NCBI GenBank assembly: GCA_050699515.1
Contig: JBOHFF010000079.1
Coordinates: 1-64,000, forward strand
Direction of reading: 5' to 3'
Length of the DNA stretch: 64,000 nt
DNA from: GCA-003244245 sp050699515
GTDB taxonomy: Bacteria; Actinomycetota; Actinomycetes; Mycobacteriales; Pseudonocardiaceae
The notes under the pieces are model-generated. The model was given only the letters and a program-made list of their open reading frames with translations. It had not been told where the DNA came from and ran no database searches. The translations under genes were made by a program, and so were the position numbers. Below are positions 1 through 8,254 of the stretch, piece by piece (position 1 is the first letter of the stretch; every line of letters starts with the position of its first letter).

Positions 1-1
1 T

Positions 2-73
2 GAGCAGGTCGCGACCGCGCTCTACCACCTTCTCGGGGAATGGCTGGGGTATGAACCGCCCGCAATGCCGTGA
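2..73 (+). CDS. C-terminal fragment of an unidentified protein
   Basis: The window opens inside a frame that runs from base 2 to a TGA at 71-73. It encodes a 23-residue tail containing LYHLLGEWLGYEPP, which reads like a natural helical protein end. The remainder lies upstream of the window, so the product cannot be named. It could equally be chance coding. Confidence 0.35.
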   Translation, partial: EQVATALYHLLGEWLGYEPPAMP

Positions 74-310
74 CCGGGACGATGGCGACAGCAACACGCC
101 CAATCCCGTCGCCGAGAAAACCGCGTAGCACCGAGTGGCCCGGTGAGGTCATGAACCCCCCTCTGTCGATCAACCTACACCCAACACCTCGCGGCCCACG
201 TTGTCTGCCAACGGGTATGGACATAGTCCCCCGCTGGAGCCCGCGACCGGCTACTCGCCGCGAAGACGTGCTCCGACATCGATGGCGGCTTGCTGATCGA
301 CCTGTGGTGG

Positions 311-604
311 TTAGGCCGATTCGCGCACGACTCGTCGTGCTATCTCTTCCACCTGCTCCACGGTGAGAACTGGTTCCATACCCTCCCGTACGGCGCGGGT
401 CAGAATCCGCCGGATCAACGCCGACGTCGGGACATGTTGCTCGGCAGCACGCATCTTCAGCGTCTCGGCAAGAGCAGTAGGCACCCGCACTGAGAGGACA
501 GCTTGGCTGTTCTCCAGCGCCTCTGCCTCAGCTGCCTCGGCTTCTTCGTCCATGTACTCGGCACGGATGGCGTCTCGGCGAACACGGACAGCTCTCTCAG
601 TCAT
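311..604 (-). CDS. Ribbon-helix-helix-like antitoxin
   Basis: This 97-residue acidic protein has the outline of a small antitoxin. Residues about 36-72 (LSVRVPTALAETLKMRA, then PTSALIRRILTRA) match the strand-helix-helix pattern of RHH/CopG-like DNA-binding proteins, and the N-terminal half is rich in Glu and Ala. It overlaps the end of the toxin-like frame at 601-604 (ATGA), the translational coupling usual in type II toxin-antitoxin pairs. Inferred role: neutralising the upstream toxin and repressing the shared promoter. The order toxin then antitoxin is reversed from most modules but resembles HigBA/BrnTA. The family was not confirmed. Confidence 0.65.
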   Translation of the reverse strand: MTERAVRVRRDAIRAEYMDEEAEAAEAEALENSQAVLSVRVPTALAETLKMRAAEQHVPTSALIRRILTRAVREGMEPVLTVEQVEEIARRVVRESA

Positions 605-902
605 CGCTTGTCACCTCCCTCCAAGTAACTGCGCAGGTCTACGCCGCGTGCTTTCCACGCGGTGATCCCGGCCCAGTCGACCGCGTCGACGATCACCGTG
701 AGGACGAATCCCGCGCTAGGTGAGTAACCGATCAGCCGGATCGCGCCGGTGCGGCTCTTCGGATCGGGATCTCGCACGATCACTCGGGGTCAGCGGCCGC
801 CTCCAAGGTCCACTCTGGTTCGATGTTCAGTGCGCCCGGGTAGCGTTCGGAGCGGCGACGGATGTAGTCAGCATCTTCTTCGTCCCACCACAAGCCAGCC
901 AC
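601..902 (-). pseudogene. Toxin-like gene split by a one-base frameshift
   Basis: Two overlapping frames read in this region. The first runs from GTG at 902 to TGA at 780-782 (40 residues, beginning VAGLWWDEEDADYIRRR). The second runs from GTG at 783 to the stop at 601 (60 residues, containing RDPDPKSRTGAIRLIGYSP and KARGVDLRSYLEGG). Joined across the run of four C in ADP|RVIVRDPDP they form one protein of about 100 residues that looks like a single small actinobacterial toxin domain, so a lost C in the homopolymer is the simplest explanation. The two frames overlap as GTGA, so separate coupled translation is not excluded. The gene precedes and overlaps the antitoxin-like gene. It could be a real inactivation or a sequencing error. 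Confidence 0.55.
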
Positions 903-1332
903 GACTACATTGTCACACAAACAATGACATGTCTCCTAGCGAGGGGGCAAAATCCCAGTTCAGCGGCCCCTACGGTCATCGCGGTGCACCATGCCCACAA
1001 AACCATCCCGACCGGCAACCGAGGTGCCACCCTGCCCAGGGCGTGTCGCGGTGGCTGTCGCAACCCACGATCCCGGCTCCTGGCCGGCCAACAGCGAGCG
1101 CAAGCAGACTCCGCGTCGCGGGGTGGGCCGGGGGATCATGAGCACTTCCTCTGAGCAAGGATCACCACCCAGCGACTCCCCACCGGCCCGGTGGGCGCCA
1201 GTCACCGCCGGGTGCTGACAACGACCTGCCACACCCATGGTGCAGCGTGCTTCACGAGCACCCCAGCCACCCAGGTCGCCGTAGGGCTCCTCGGCTGTCA
1301 TGTCCTGGAGCGGCGATCAGTATGCGCGGACA
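903..1332. other. Gene-free stretch
   Basis: About 430 bases contain no frame with convincing protein character. The open frames here are Arg/Pro/Gly-rich shadows of GC-rich DNA. Apart from the inverted repeat at its left edge nothing specific was seen. It may hold decayed sequence. Confidence 0.4.
908..926. promoter_or_regulatory. Possible autoregulatory operator of the toxin-antitoxin pair
   Basis: A perfect 6-bp inverted repeat, CATTGT-cacacaa-ACAATG, lies just upstream of the GTG at 902. Position and symmetry fit a binding site for the RHH-like antitoxin. This is inference from placement only. Confidence 0.3.
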
Positions 1333-2067
1333 TCACCAGCCGGCTGCGGCTCCGACTGGAGCGACGAAATGGAAATTGCCCGCACCAACGGACTGGGCCA
1401 AGGTGCGGCTCACCGCGGCCGGATTGTCATAGGGGCCCTGAATGTAGAGCGGGACACCGTCGCGTCCGAATGTGATATCGCTGGTTTCCTGCCACGTCCC
1501 GAGATGACCCGAGGCGGGCTGAAAGTCAGGATGGGGTGAGAACCCCAGGTCGCGAGCGTAATCGACCGCTCCCCACACCAGGTGGCGAGCCAACTCCAGC
1601 GGCGCCTCGACCGGCTCTCCGGCATCCTTGAAGGCGTGGAAGAACCTGCCGACAAAGCCGGGCAGATCGCGATCATTCATCACGTCCGGCCCGAGCGCGT
1701 TCTTCACACCCAGGCAGTACCCATCGACTAGGTAACCGCACACCGACACCCGTCGCGGCCGGTGCCGCCGAGCCACGACGACTCCGGCCAACCCGCCATA
1801 GCCGTTGTCTGCCGCGTCACGGCACGGCCACTCCTCATGGCCCTGGACCGTGAGACCGGCGCTCCAGTTCGGGCTGACCCAGCACCCGACCACTGCGGCT
1901 TCGGGCTCGTCAGCGGCTTCTTCTCGGGCGATCACCCGCATCAGCGGTGCGACCGCGCTGGGTCGTACGCCCAGCGCACGGGCGATTTCCTTGGGAGACC
2001 GGTGTGCCGCGCGCAGCTCTCGGGCCCTGGCGAGTAGATCATCATCGAGCGGGTGGTGTGATGTCAT
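1333..2067 (-). CDS. Conserved actinobacterial protein with N-terminal helix-turn-helix
   Basis: The protein has 244 residues if started at the ATG at 2067, which has AAGG six bases upstream; an earlier start adds 18 poor residues. Residues about 14-44 (AHRSPKEIARALGVRPSAV) form a sigma-factor/MarR-like helix-turn-helix. The rest (motifs GGLAGVVVARRHRPRR, YCLGVKNALGP, FGRDGVPLYIQGPYD, VGAGNFHF) is a conserved domain that I recognise from hypothetical actinobacterial proteins, without known function. It stands alone between a toxin-antitoxin pair and the NACHT gene, on the same strand as the latter. A role as a regulator is possible but unproven. Confidence 0.75.
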   Translation of the reverse strand: MTSHHPLDDDLLARARELRAAHRSPKEIARALGVRPSAVAPLMRVIAREEAADEPEAAVVGCWVSPNWSAGLTVQGHEEWPCRDAADNGYGGLAGVVVARRHRPRRVSVCGYLVDGYCLGVKNALGPDVMNDRDLPGFVGRFFHAFKDAGEPVEAPLELARHLVWGAVDYARDLGFSPHPDFQPASGHLGTWQETSDITFGRDGVPLYIQGPYDNPAAVSRTLAQSVGAGNFHFVAPVGAAAGW

Positions 2068-2147
2068 GCGCGACCTTGTACCAGACCTCGTGGCGACCGC
2101 GAGGGAGGCTGAGCGCGACACGCCCGAACGGGCTCTGCGACGTTTCG

Positions 2148-5100
2148 TCAGATTCGTTGGATCTTGACGAGCGGGCCAGCGGTCCCCACTGTGGACGTGT
2201 TGCGCAGCTCTATCCGGACCCGATGGTCGATCTGGGCGAGCGGTGACAGGTCCACCGGTTCATCGATTTCGAGCAGAGCTACCTTTTGCAGGTGGGGCAG
2301 TCTGGCCAGTGGGGCGAGGTGTACTGCGGGGAATCGCCGCAAGCACACCCCTCTCAAAGACTGCAGCGTGGCCAACGGCTCCAGGCTAATGGCAGGGTAG
2401 TCCGCCAGGTTGATTGCATGTAACGAGCTTCCGGCTAGCCCGTCGAAAGATGTCACTGTCGGCACTGACCACACGGCAAGCTCTCTGAGCCGGTCAAGGA
2501 CGGGTGCGAAAGCAATAAGACCACCCGGAAGCGGTGCATCGCTGACGTACAGCTCCTGAAGATCGGGAAGCCCTGTAAGGGCACGCAGGTGGCGGAGGGC
2601 ATGGGCCTCAAGTAGACTTACGTGCCTCAGTTGCGAAATCGATACCAATGCCGAGAGGTCCGACAGCTCAGTACAGCCGCGCATGATCAGTTCGATTAGT
2701 GAGGGGCATTCGGCGAGCGCCGAGAAGAATGATGCGTCGCGTCCGCCATCAGGAGGATTCACGAACAGATCCCGTAGTGCCCCCAATGTAGGAAGCACAT
2801 CCCACCCGGCACGCGCCTCACTCTCGAGTATGAACGCTGCGTCCAGCGTGGGGAATTTCGCTAGCGGCGTGAGGTCGACTGGGCCGTTGACTTTGACTTC
2901 CAGTCGGGTGACCACCGGTGGCGCGTCATGAAGGAAATTGAGATCATCGGCCTTGCCGGCGTCTGCTAACTCGATCGATGCGTTGTTGAGGTGTCGTAGT
3001 TTGCGCAATTGTGACACGTGTTCGAACAGCTCGATTTTGATCTTTCCGTTATCCAGTGGCGCGTCTCGTAGGACCTCCTCGGCATAATCGCTAGGGTCGA
3101 AGTAGCGCCATACCTGGGCCAGGGCACGCTGCACGGCGCCACGAGGATCGGCTGCCCACCGGGCCAGGAGCCGCTGCGCCTCGGGGCCACCGACCCACGC
3201 GGCGGTTTTCACGCACGCGGCAGCTGATGCATCGCTCAGCCCGTCGAGCATCGAAGGCAACCGGCGCAGCACCCGGTTACCGGCCAGTGCCAGCGAGCGG
3301 GTCTCCGGCTGGCTGCGGGGCGGCACCAGCTGCTCCAACGCCGCCTCGATGCGATGGGTGATCTCTGAGTCAACCACCTGCGCGGTGTCCAGGCAGGCGG
3401 CGGCCAGCAGACGCAGGCGCCGGCAGTGCCGCGGTTCGGCGTCGGCCCGGTCCAGCACTCCGGCCAGCAGGGCAGCGCGGCGCTCCGGGGTGGCGTGCCC
3501 GACCGCCATCACCAGGGTCTCCCACCACTGGTCGAGGTGCGCCCGGCTGACGAGAGTGTCGACCGGCTGGTCCTCGGTCGCTTCCTTGGCGGCCAGGTAC
3601 TCCTGGAAGGTGCGGTGCACGAAGTCAACCCGACCCAGTGCTGGCTCGCGGATCACACCGCTGCGGTCCAGCAGGTGTTGCAGCACGTCCTCGGCGGAGT
3701 GCTCGACATTGGGCATCCGTGCCACCGCGCGGGCCACCAGTTCCAGCACCTCGTCCCGGGACAGCTCCGCGCGCCCGGCCAGGCTCAGTCGCCACGCCAC
3801 ATGCTGCAGGATCGCCAGCTTGCTGCCGGTGTCCAGCACCACGCTGCGACCCGCGGGGATCTCGCGCTCCGCGTCGCGGCGTTCCAGCAGCAGCGCCAGT
3901 GCGTCCCGGTAGAGCGCCATCCGGTCCGGGGGCAGTTGCCGGCGGCGGTCGAGGTTGAGCGCGCAGAGCATCGCGCACAGCAACGGGCTGCTCGCCAGCC
4001 CGCGTAGATGCCTGCGCCCATCAAGCTGGCGCAGCAGCGCCCGCTCATAGTCGGTCAGCTCGTCCACGGGGCACGGCAGTGTGACGGCACGGCGCTGGGC
4101 AGCGTCGCGCAGGGCGTCGTGCCAGCGGCGGCAGAACGCCGCCACATCCAGCGGGGACATCCGTTCCAGCAGCACCGGCGCGAACTTCTCAGCGGCCAGC
4201 CAGCCGCGGTCGGCGGCGCCGGGTCGGGCGGTCACGACCACCCGGATCTGCGGATACTCGGTGAGCAGGCTCTGCAACCATTTGCGCACGGCGGGTCGCT
4301 GGGCGCTGACCAGCTCGTCTACTCCATCGACGAGCAGCAGCGCCTGGCCGGAGTTCAGCTGCCGGTGCACCCAGCCCGGTGGCAGCAGGTCCACCAGGGG
4401 GTCAGCGACCCCGGCGAGCAGCTGCTGTGGCTGCGGTAGCGGACGGTCGGCATAGCTGCGCAACCGGACCAGAAAAGGCACGCACCCGTTCCAGCCCGCC
4501 AGCGGCCCGGAGAACCCGCCACGGGCGGCTGTGACGGCCAGCCACTGCAGCAGAGTCGTCTTCCCCGAACCGGCCTCGCCTCGCAGCAGCGTCCGCGGGC
4601 TCTGCGCCAGCGCCGTCTCGGCCCGCACGCTGCCCTCTGTCACCGTGCGCCGTCCCTCGGCGAACCGGTGCTCGGTGAACCAGTGCTCGTCGAGCTGATC
4701 GCCACGGGTTCGACGAGCACGGCCAGTGCTGACCTGCAGACTCAGGTACGCGACGCTGACCAGCGTGCGCGGCTTGTAGCGCCGCACGTCAATGCCGAAC
4801 TGCTCCAACTCGTCGAGTGTCTCGCTGAGGTGTCCCAGGTAGCGGGCGCGGAACTCCTCGTCGTGCTCGCTGCCGCGAGGCGCGTCCAGCGTGGTGCGCG
4901 GCAACCGGTGCAGCACCTCGGTGATGGCCTCGACAACCTGGGAAAACCGGCCCAGCAACTCGGCCAGCGCGCGCGGCTCGAACGCGGGCAGGTGCTTGAC
5001 CACCTGCACCAATGCCATGCAGCTCTCGTCGAGCACCGCGTCGTAGAACCGCTCTGCCGGCTCGGCCAAGCCGACCTGCCGGACGGGCACCCGCTCCCGC

Positions 5101-5456
5101 ACCAGTCGCGCCAGTTTGCGGGCGTCGACGTCCATCGCGAACAGGGTGGTATCGGTCAGGTCGGCGCGCTCCAGCGCGTCGACCACGGCCTGCAGCGCGC
5201 TGACCCGCTCGTTGTCGGGCACCTCGCGGAAGTCGTGCTCATAGACCGGCCGCAGCCGCTCGGCGATCTGGTCGGCCAGATCCTCCAGCTGCCGGACCAA
5301 CTTACGCCGCTGGAAGTGGTCCCGAACGCTGAGTCGCACCAGGTCGATCAGCTCTGCGTCACGCTCAGCGACTTCCCGCCTCGCCCCGAACCAGGTGCGC
5401 ACGGCGTGGGTGACCACTTGCTTACCGATCCCGGTCGCAGCGGTGGCCAACGGCAT
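2148..5456 (-). CDS. NACHT-domain STAND NTPase with C-terminal leucine-rich repeats
   Basis: A 1102-residue protein when started at the ATG at 5456 (MPLATAATGIGKQVV); the longer frame to 5552 adds atypical residues. The N-terminal third is the helical domain seen before actinobacterial NACHT modules. A Walker A loop (RGEAGSGKTTLLQW) falls near residue 295, Walker B (LLLVDGVDELV) near 375 and an arginine-containing VTARPG near 410, followed by helical winged-helix and superstructure regions. The last roughly 280 residues carry repeated L..L..LP.L patterns typical of leucine-rich repeats. Family knowledge: bacterial NACHT/NLR-like ATPases often act in phage defence, sensing through the C-terminal repeats. 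There is no obvious separate effector domain, so the N-terminal region is the candidate effector. The divergent neighbour is vapBC. Confidence 0.88.
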   Translation of the reverse strand: MPLATAATGIGKQVVTHAVRTWFGARREVAERDAELIDLVRLSVRDHFQRRKLVRQLEDLADQIAERLRPVYEHDFREVPDNERVSALQAVVDALERADLTDTTLFAMDVDARKLARLVRERVPVRQVGLAEPAERFYDAVLDESCMALVQVVKHLPAFEPRALAELLGRFSQVVEAITEVLHRLPRTTLDAPRGSEHDEEFRARYLGHLSETLDELEQFGIDVRRYKPRTLVSVAYLSLQVSTGRARRTRGDQLDEHWFTEHRFAEGRRTVTEGSVRAETALAQSPRTLLRGEAGSGKTTLLQWLAVTAARGGFSGPLAGWNGCVPFLVRLRSYADRPLPQPQQLLAGVADPLVDLLPPGWVHRQLNSGQALLLVDGVDELVSAQRPAVRKWLQSLLTEYPQIRVVVTARPGAADRGWLAAEKFAPVLLERMSPLDVAAFCRRWHDALRDAAQRRAVTLPCPVDELTDYERALLRQLDGRRHLRGLASSPLLCAMLCALNLDRRRQLPPDRMALYRDALALLLERRDAEREIPAGRSVVLDTGSKLAILQHVAWRLSLAGRAELSRDEVLELVARAVARMPNVEHSAEDVLQHLLDRSGVIREPALGRVDFVHRTFQEYLAAKEATEDQPVDTLVSRAHLDQWWETLVMAVGHATPERRAALLAGVLDRADAEPRHCRRLRLLAAACLDTAQVVDSEITHRIEAALEQLVPPRSQPETRSLALAGNRVLRRLPSMLDGLSDASAAACVKTAAWVGGPEAQRLLARWAADPRGAVQRALAQVWRYFDPSDYAEEVLRDAPLDNGKIKIELFEHVSQLRKLRHLNNASIELADAGKADDLNFLHDAPPVVTRLEVKVNGPVDLTPLAKFPTLDAAFILESEARAGWDVLPTLGALRDLFVNPPDGGRDASFFSALAECPSLIELIMRGCTELSDLSALVSISQLRHVSLLEAHALRHLRALTGLPDLQELYVSDAPLPGGLIAFAPVLDRLRELAVWSVPTVTSFDGLAGSSLHAINLADYPAISLEPLATLQSLRGVCLRRFPAVHLAPLARLPHLQKVALLEIDEPVDLSPLAQIDHRVRIELRNTSTVGTAGPLVKIQRI

Positions 5457-5529
5457 ATCGGGAGGATATCTCCGTGCGCGCTGACCGTTTCCTGGCGCAT
5501 ATATTGTGATGCAGAGGTACGCTCGATGT

Positions 5530-5754
5530 ATGCGTACTCGGGTCACGGTCACCGTGGATCAGGAGGCCGTCGCTGCGGCTGAGGCGGCGGTCGCCGCTGG
5601 GCAGGTGGCGTCGGTCAGTGCGTGGGTGGCCGAGGCGATGCTGGCGCGGGCGCGGCGGGAGCAGCTTCGTGATGTGCTAGCGGAGATCCGCGCCGAGCTC
5701 GGGCCCGCGACAGAGGAGGAGACCGCGTGGGCACGCAGCGCCCTCGGCCTGTAG
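5530..5754 (+). CDS. VapB-type antitoxin
   Basis: A 74-residue protein whose N-terminus (MRTRVTVTVDQEAVAAAEAA) is the beta-strand and first helix of an RHH/CopG-like antitoxin, followed by a long acidic, Ala-rich helix. The ATG at 5530 is preferred over upstream starts in the same frame because the RHH strand begins there. It overlaps vapC by 28 bases, indicating a coupled operon. Only about 70 bases separate it from the divergent NACHT gene. Expected role: binding and inhibiting the PIN toxin and repressing the operon. Confidence 0.7.
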   Translation: MRTRVTVTVDQEAVAAAEAAVAAGQVASVSAWVAEAMLARARREQLRDVLAEIRAELGPATEEETAWARSALGL

Positions 5755-6647
5755 TCCTCGACGCCGGAGCCCTCATCGCGATCGAGCGTGCCGACCGGCG
5801 GGTGGTCCGTCTCTTGGAGCTGGCTGACCAGGTACACGTGCCCGGTGCGGTCCTTGCCCAGGTCTGGCGCAACCCGGCCCGTCAGGTGCGGTTGGTGCGG
5901 GTTCTCGCCGCCGAGCCGGTCACCATCACCCCGCTGGACGCTGATGAGGCACGGGCCGTCGGGCAGGTGTGCGGTGCCACCGGAACCTCCGACATCGCCG
6001 ATGTCTCCGTGGTGGTGCTGGCTCGCCGCGTGCATGGCGTGGTGGTGACCAGCGACCCGCACGACCTGCATCGGATCGACCCGGGCCTCGATCTGGCCCA
6101 GTGTTGATCCGACCCAGTGCTGATTCAAGCCCCCGTCACGAGGTGCGTATCGCGAGCAGCGCAGGTTGCGAACGTCGTAGGTGAAGATGTTCAGGTCGGT
6201 GAACCCGCAGCGGGAGACCAGCGCGCGCAGGGACGCGGCGTCGAACATGGTGTGGTGGGCGTTCCAGATCCAGCGGCGGACACCGCGCGCATCGACGCCC
6301 CGGTGCGCGGCCCGGTCGGAGTGACCGCCGAGGATCCAGTAGTTCGCCTCGGCGGTGTCGATCTCGCCGCGAACCCACTGCGCAGCGACGAACCGGGCGT
6401 CCGGCACGCCGATGTCCAGCGCCGCACCCGGGCGCATCACCCGGGCCCACTCGCGCAGGGTGGGCCCGACCAGCTCGTAGCTCTGGTGTTCGAGCACGTG
6501 GTTGGCGCGCAGCGCGTCGACCGACGCGGTGGCGAAGGGCAACGCCTCGATCCAGCTGATCACTTCGATATCGGGCAGCGGGAGGATGTCGACGTGCACA
6601 TCGTAGTCGGGATGCGGCTTCTCGCCTGCGCCGATCTCGAGCTTCAC
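5559..6647 (-). CDS. SAM-dependent methyltransferase whose frame runs on antisense through vapBC
   Basis: Residues 1-175 form a class I methyltransferase: motif I LEIGAGEKPHPDYDVHVDI, then LPFATASVDALRANHVLEH, and a C-terminal GFTDLNIFTYDVRNLRCSRY that normally ends this family at about 180 residues. Here no stop occurs. The frame continues for another ~180 low-complexity residues that are exactly antisense to vapC and vapB (vapC stops at 6107, opposite residue ~180). I infer that the native end was lost when vapBC landed here and that the catalytic part is about 6108-6647. The start overlaps the acetyltransferase stop (ATGA at 6644-6647), so the two are one operon. Substrate unknown; neighbours suggest glycan modification. 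Confidence 0.7.
   Translation of the reverse strand: MKLEIGAGEKPHPDYDVHVDILPLPDIEVISWIEALPFATASVDALRANHVLEHQSYELVGPTLREWARVMRPGAALDIGVPDARFVAAQWVRGEIDTAEANYWILGGHSDRAAHRGVDARGVRRWIWNAHHTMFDAASLRALVSRCGFTDLNIFTYDVRNLRCSRYAPRDGGLNQHWVGSTLGQIEARVDPMQVVRVAGHHHAMHAASQHHHGDIGDVGGSGGTAHLPDGPCLISVQRGDGDRLGGENPHQPHLTGRVAPDLGKDRTGHVYLVSQLQETDHPPVGTLDRDEGSGVEDYRPRALRAHAVSSSVAGPSSARISASTSRSCSRRARASIASATHALTDATCPAATAASAAATAS
5727..6107 (+). CDS. vapC: VapC-type PIN-domain ribonuclease toxin
   Basis: A 126-residue PIN domain. The first acidic cluster is VVLDAGALIAIE, the middle holds LAQVWRNPARQVRL, the third is TGTSDIADVSVVVLARR, and the final one is VVTSDPHDLHRI. These conserved acidic residues form the metal-dependent ribonuclease centre of VapC toxins. 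The start is GTG at 5727, inside the antitoxin gene. Family role: cleaving tRNA or rRNA when released from VapB. The gene lies on the opposite strand over the extended methyltransferase frame. Confidence 0.82.
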   Translation: MGTQRPRPVVLDAGALIAIERADRRVVRLLELADQVHVPGAVLAQVWRNPARQVRLVRVLAAEPVTITPLDADEARAVGQVCGATGTSDIADVSVVVLARRVHGVVVTSDPHDLHRIDPGLDLAQC

Positions 6648-7156
6648 TGCGGGTCGGCTGAGGCAGTCTGACCGACCATGCCGACCTTCTTGATCATCTT
6701 TGCTGGGCGGCCTGCGACGACCGTGTAGGGCGCGACGTCCTCCAGCACCAGGGAGCCCGCGGCGACGACCGCGTGCTTGCCGATGCGCACCGGCCCGAGC
6801 ACCATCGCGTGGCTGGCCACCCAGACACCGTCCTCGATCACCACGTCACGCCCGGAGTGGGGAAAGGTGGTCTGGCGTTCCCTGCCGAACTTGGTGATGT
6901 CGTGAGTACCGGTCAGGACGGCGACCTCGTGCCCGAAAAAGGCGTACTCACCGATAGTGATTTCCCCACCGGAGACGTTGAACAGCGCGTTGTTGACGAT
7001 CGCGGTGGGATCGATGTGCAGCCGTTCCAGCCTACCGTGCACCCGGTAGCGGTAGAGCGGGTCCGCGCTCTCACCGTGGGTGAACCGGCTTCGTTCCTCA
7101 GCCAATAGGCGCTGCACGGGACCGCGCAGGATCCGAGTCAGCAGTTCGTCCAACAT
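6644..7156 (-). CDS. Left-handed beta-helix O-acetyltransferase
   Basis: A 170-residue hexapeptide-repeat acyltransferase. Repeats occupy about residues 45-150 (ITIGEYAFFGHEVAVLTGTH, VVIEDGVWVASHAMVLGPV, RIGKHAVVAAGSLV) and end with the family hallmark VVAGRPAKMIKKVG. The active-site His is probably in GTHDITKFG. Members acetylate sugars of surface polysaccharides or natural products using acetyl-CoA. It lies between a glycosyltransferase upstream and a methyltransferase downstream on the same strand, which supports a small glycan-decoration operon. Confidence 0.82.
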   Translation of the reverse strand: MLDELLTRILRGPVQRLLAEERSRFTHGESADPLYRYRVHGRLERLHIDPTAIVNNALFNVSGGEITIGEYAFFGHEVAVLTGTHDITKFGRERQTTFPHSGRDVVIEDGVWVASHAMVLGPVRIGKHAVVAAGSLVLEDVAPYTVVAGRPAKMIKKVGMVGQTASADPQ

Positions 7157-7189
7157 GATCGCGCACCCTAGCGTGCATGATCGAGCACC

Positions 7190-8230
7190 CTAGCGTGGGC
7201 CGGGTAGCCCAGCACGCACCAGAGTCTCGGTCAACCGCCAGGTCAGGGCTTGGGGCCCGAAATGACGCCGGGCCAGCGCATAGTTGCGGGCCAGCAGCGC
7301 GGGATCGGGATCGGCAATGAACTCGGCGAGTGGGGACGGGTCGTCGACGGGGAACCAGGTGAATCCCAGCTGGGCCACCTCCCTGGCCACCGGGTAGTCG
7401 CTCACCGCCAACGGCCGGCCGGCCAGTGCCGACTCGATCAGCGGCATGCCGAAACCCTCCCACGTCGAGGGCAGTACCGCGGCGTCCGCGGCGGCGTACG
7501 CGTCAGCCATCTTCAGCCCGCTGGGCAGCCCGCGGCGCACCGGGCAGCGGGCCCGGGTGAGCAGCTCGGCCAGCTGCGGACCGTAGCCTTCCTCGGCCGC
7601 GCCGGTCAGCCAGTAGACCGCCTCGAGGGACTGCGCCAGCGCGATCCCGGCCGCGACGTTCTTGCGCAGGATCGCCCGGGTGGGCTGTAACAGCAGCCGC
7701 TGCCGCGGTGCCACGCCCAGCGCCGCCCGTCCAGCGTTCCGATCGCCGCGGCGCGGGATCCGTGCGTAACCGTGGTAGACGGTGGTGGCGGCAATGCCGC
7801 GACTGGCCAGCTGCGTCGCGCTGTGCTGGCTGATCGCCACGTGCTGCCAGCTGGGATCGTCGGGGGGCCAACCGCGCAGGTGCGCGTAGCGCTCCCGCTC
7901 CCAGGGCAGATCGTGGTGGCGCAGCACCGCCCGGCGCCCGCGCAGTGCCAGCGCGACGGCCTCGGTCACCGGCGGGTTCATCGGTAGCGAGCAGACGTTC
8001 TCCACCACCACGAGATCGGCGCCGCGCAGCGCAGTAGCCAGTTCACCCGAGCCGGCCGGCGGGTGGGCGTCGAGAGCGAGCCCGGGCACCAGACGATCCG
8101 CTGTGCCGGCTCCCGCGATGGTATGCACCCGGCAGCCCATCCGGCGTAACGCCGCGACCCACTGAGCCGCCGCCACCGACACCCCATCCGCCACCCCGAG
8201 CCGGAACGACAAGACGGCGACTGAGGTCAT
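7190..8230 (-). CDS. GT4-type glycosyltransferase
   Basis: A 346-residue GT-B fold enzyme. The N-terminal domain starts SVAVLSFRLGVADGVSVAAAQW, with the usual glycine-rich acceptor-side loop, and the C-terminal domain has AAADAAVLPSTWEGFGMPLIE, the EX7E-type nucleotide-sugar binding motif of family 4 retaining transferases. The conserved nucleotide-binding basic region is LLLQPTRAILRKNV. Donor and acceptor cannot be told from sequence. It is first in the glycan-type operon with the acetyltransferase and methyltransferase. Confidence 0.83.
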   Translation of the reverse strand: MTSVAVLSFRLGVADGVSVAAAQWVAALRRMGCRVHTIAGAGTADRLVPGLALDAHPPAGSGELATALRGADLVVVENVCSLPMNPPVTEAVALALRGRRAVLRHHDLPWERERYAHLRGWPPDDPSWQHVAISQHSATQLASRGIAATTVYHGYARIPRRGDRNAGRAALGVAPRQRLLLQPTRAILRKNVAAGIALAQSLEAVYWLTGAAEEGYGPQLAELLTRARCPVRRGLPSGLKMADAYAAADAAVLPSTWEGFGMPLIESALAGRPLAVSDYPVAREVAQLGFTWFPVDDPSPLAEFIADPDPALLARNYALARRHFGPQALTWRLTETLVRAGLPGPR

Positions 8231-8254
8231 TCGTGAGTATGTATTCAGTGCCGG

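Noticed and set aside
960..1301. A 113-residue minus-strand frame in the gene-free stretch
   Set aside because: Composition is Arg/Gly/Ala-rich without any motif or ribosome site. Several other frames overlap it equally well, as expected in GC-rich non-coding DNA.
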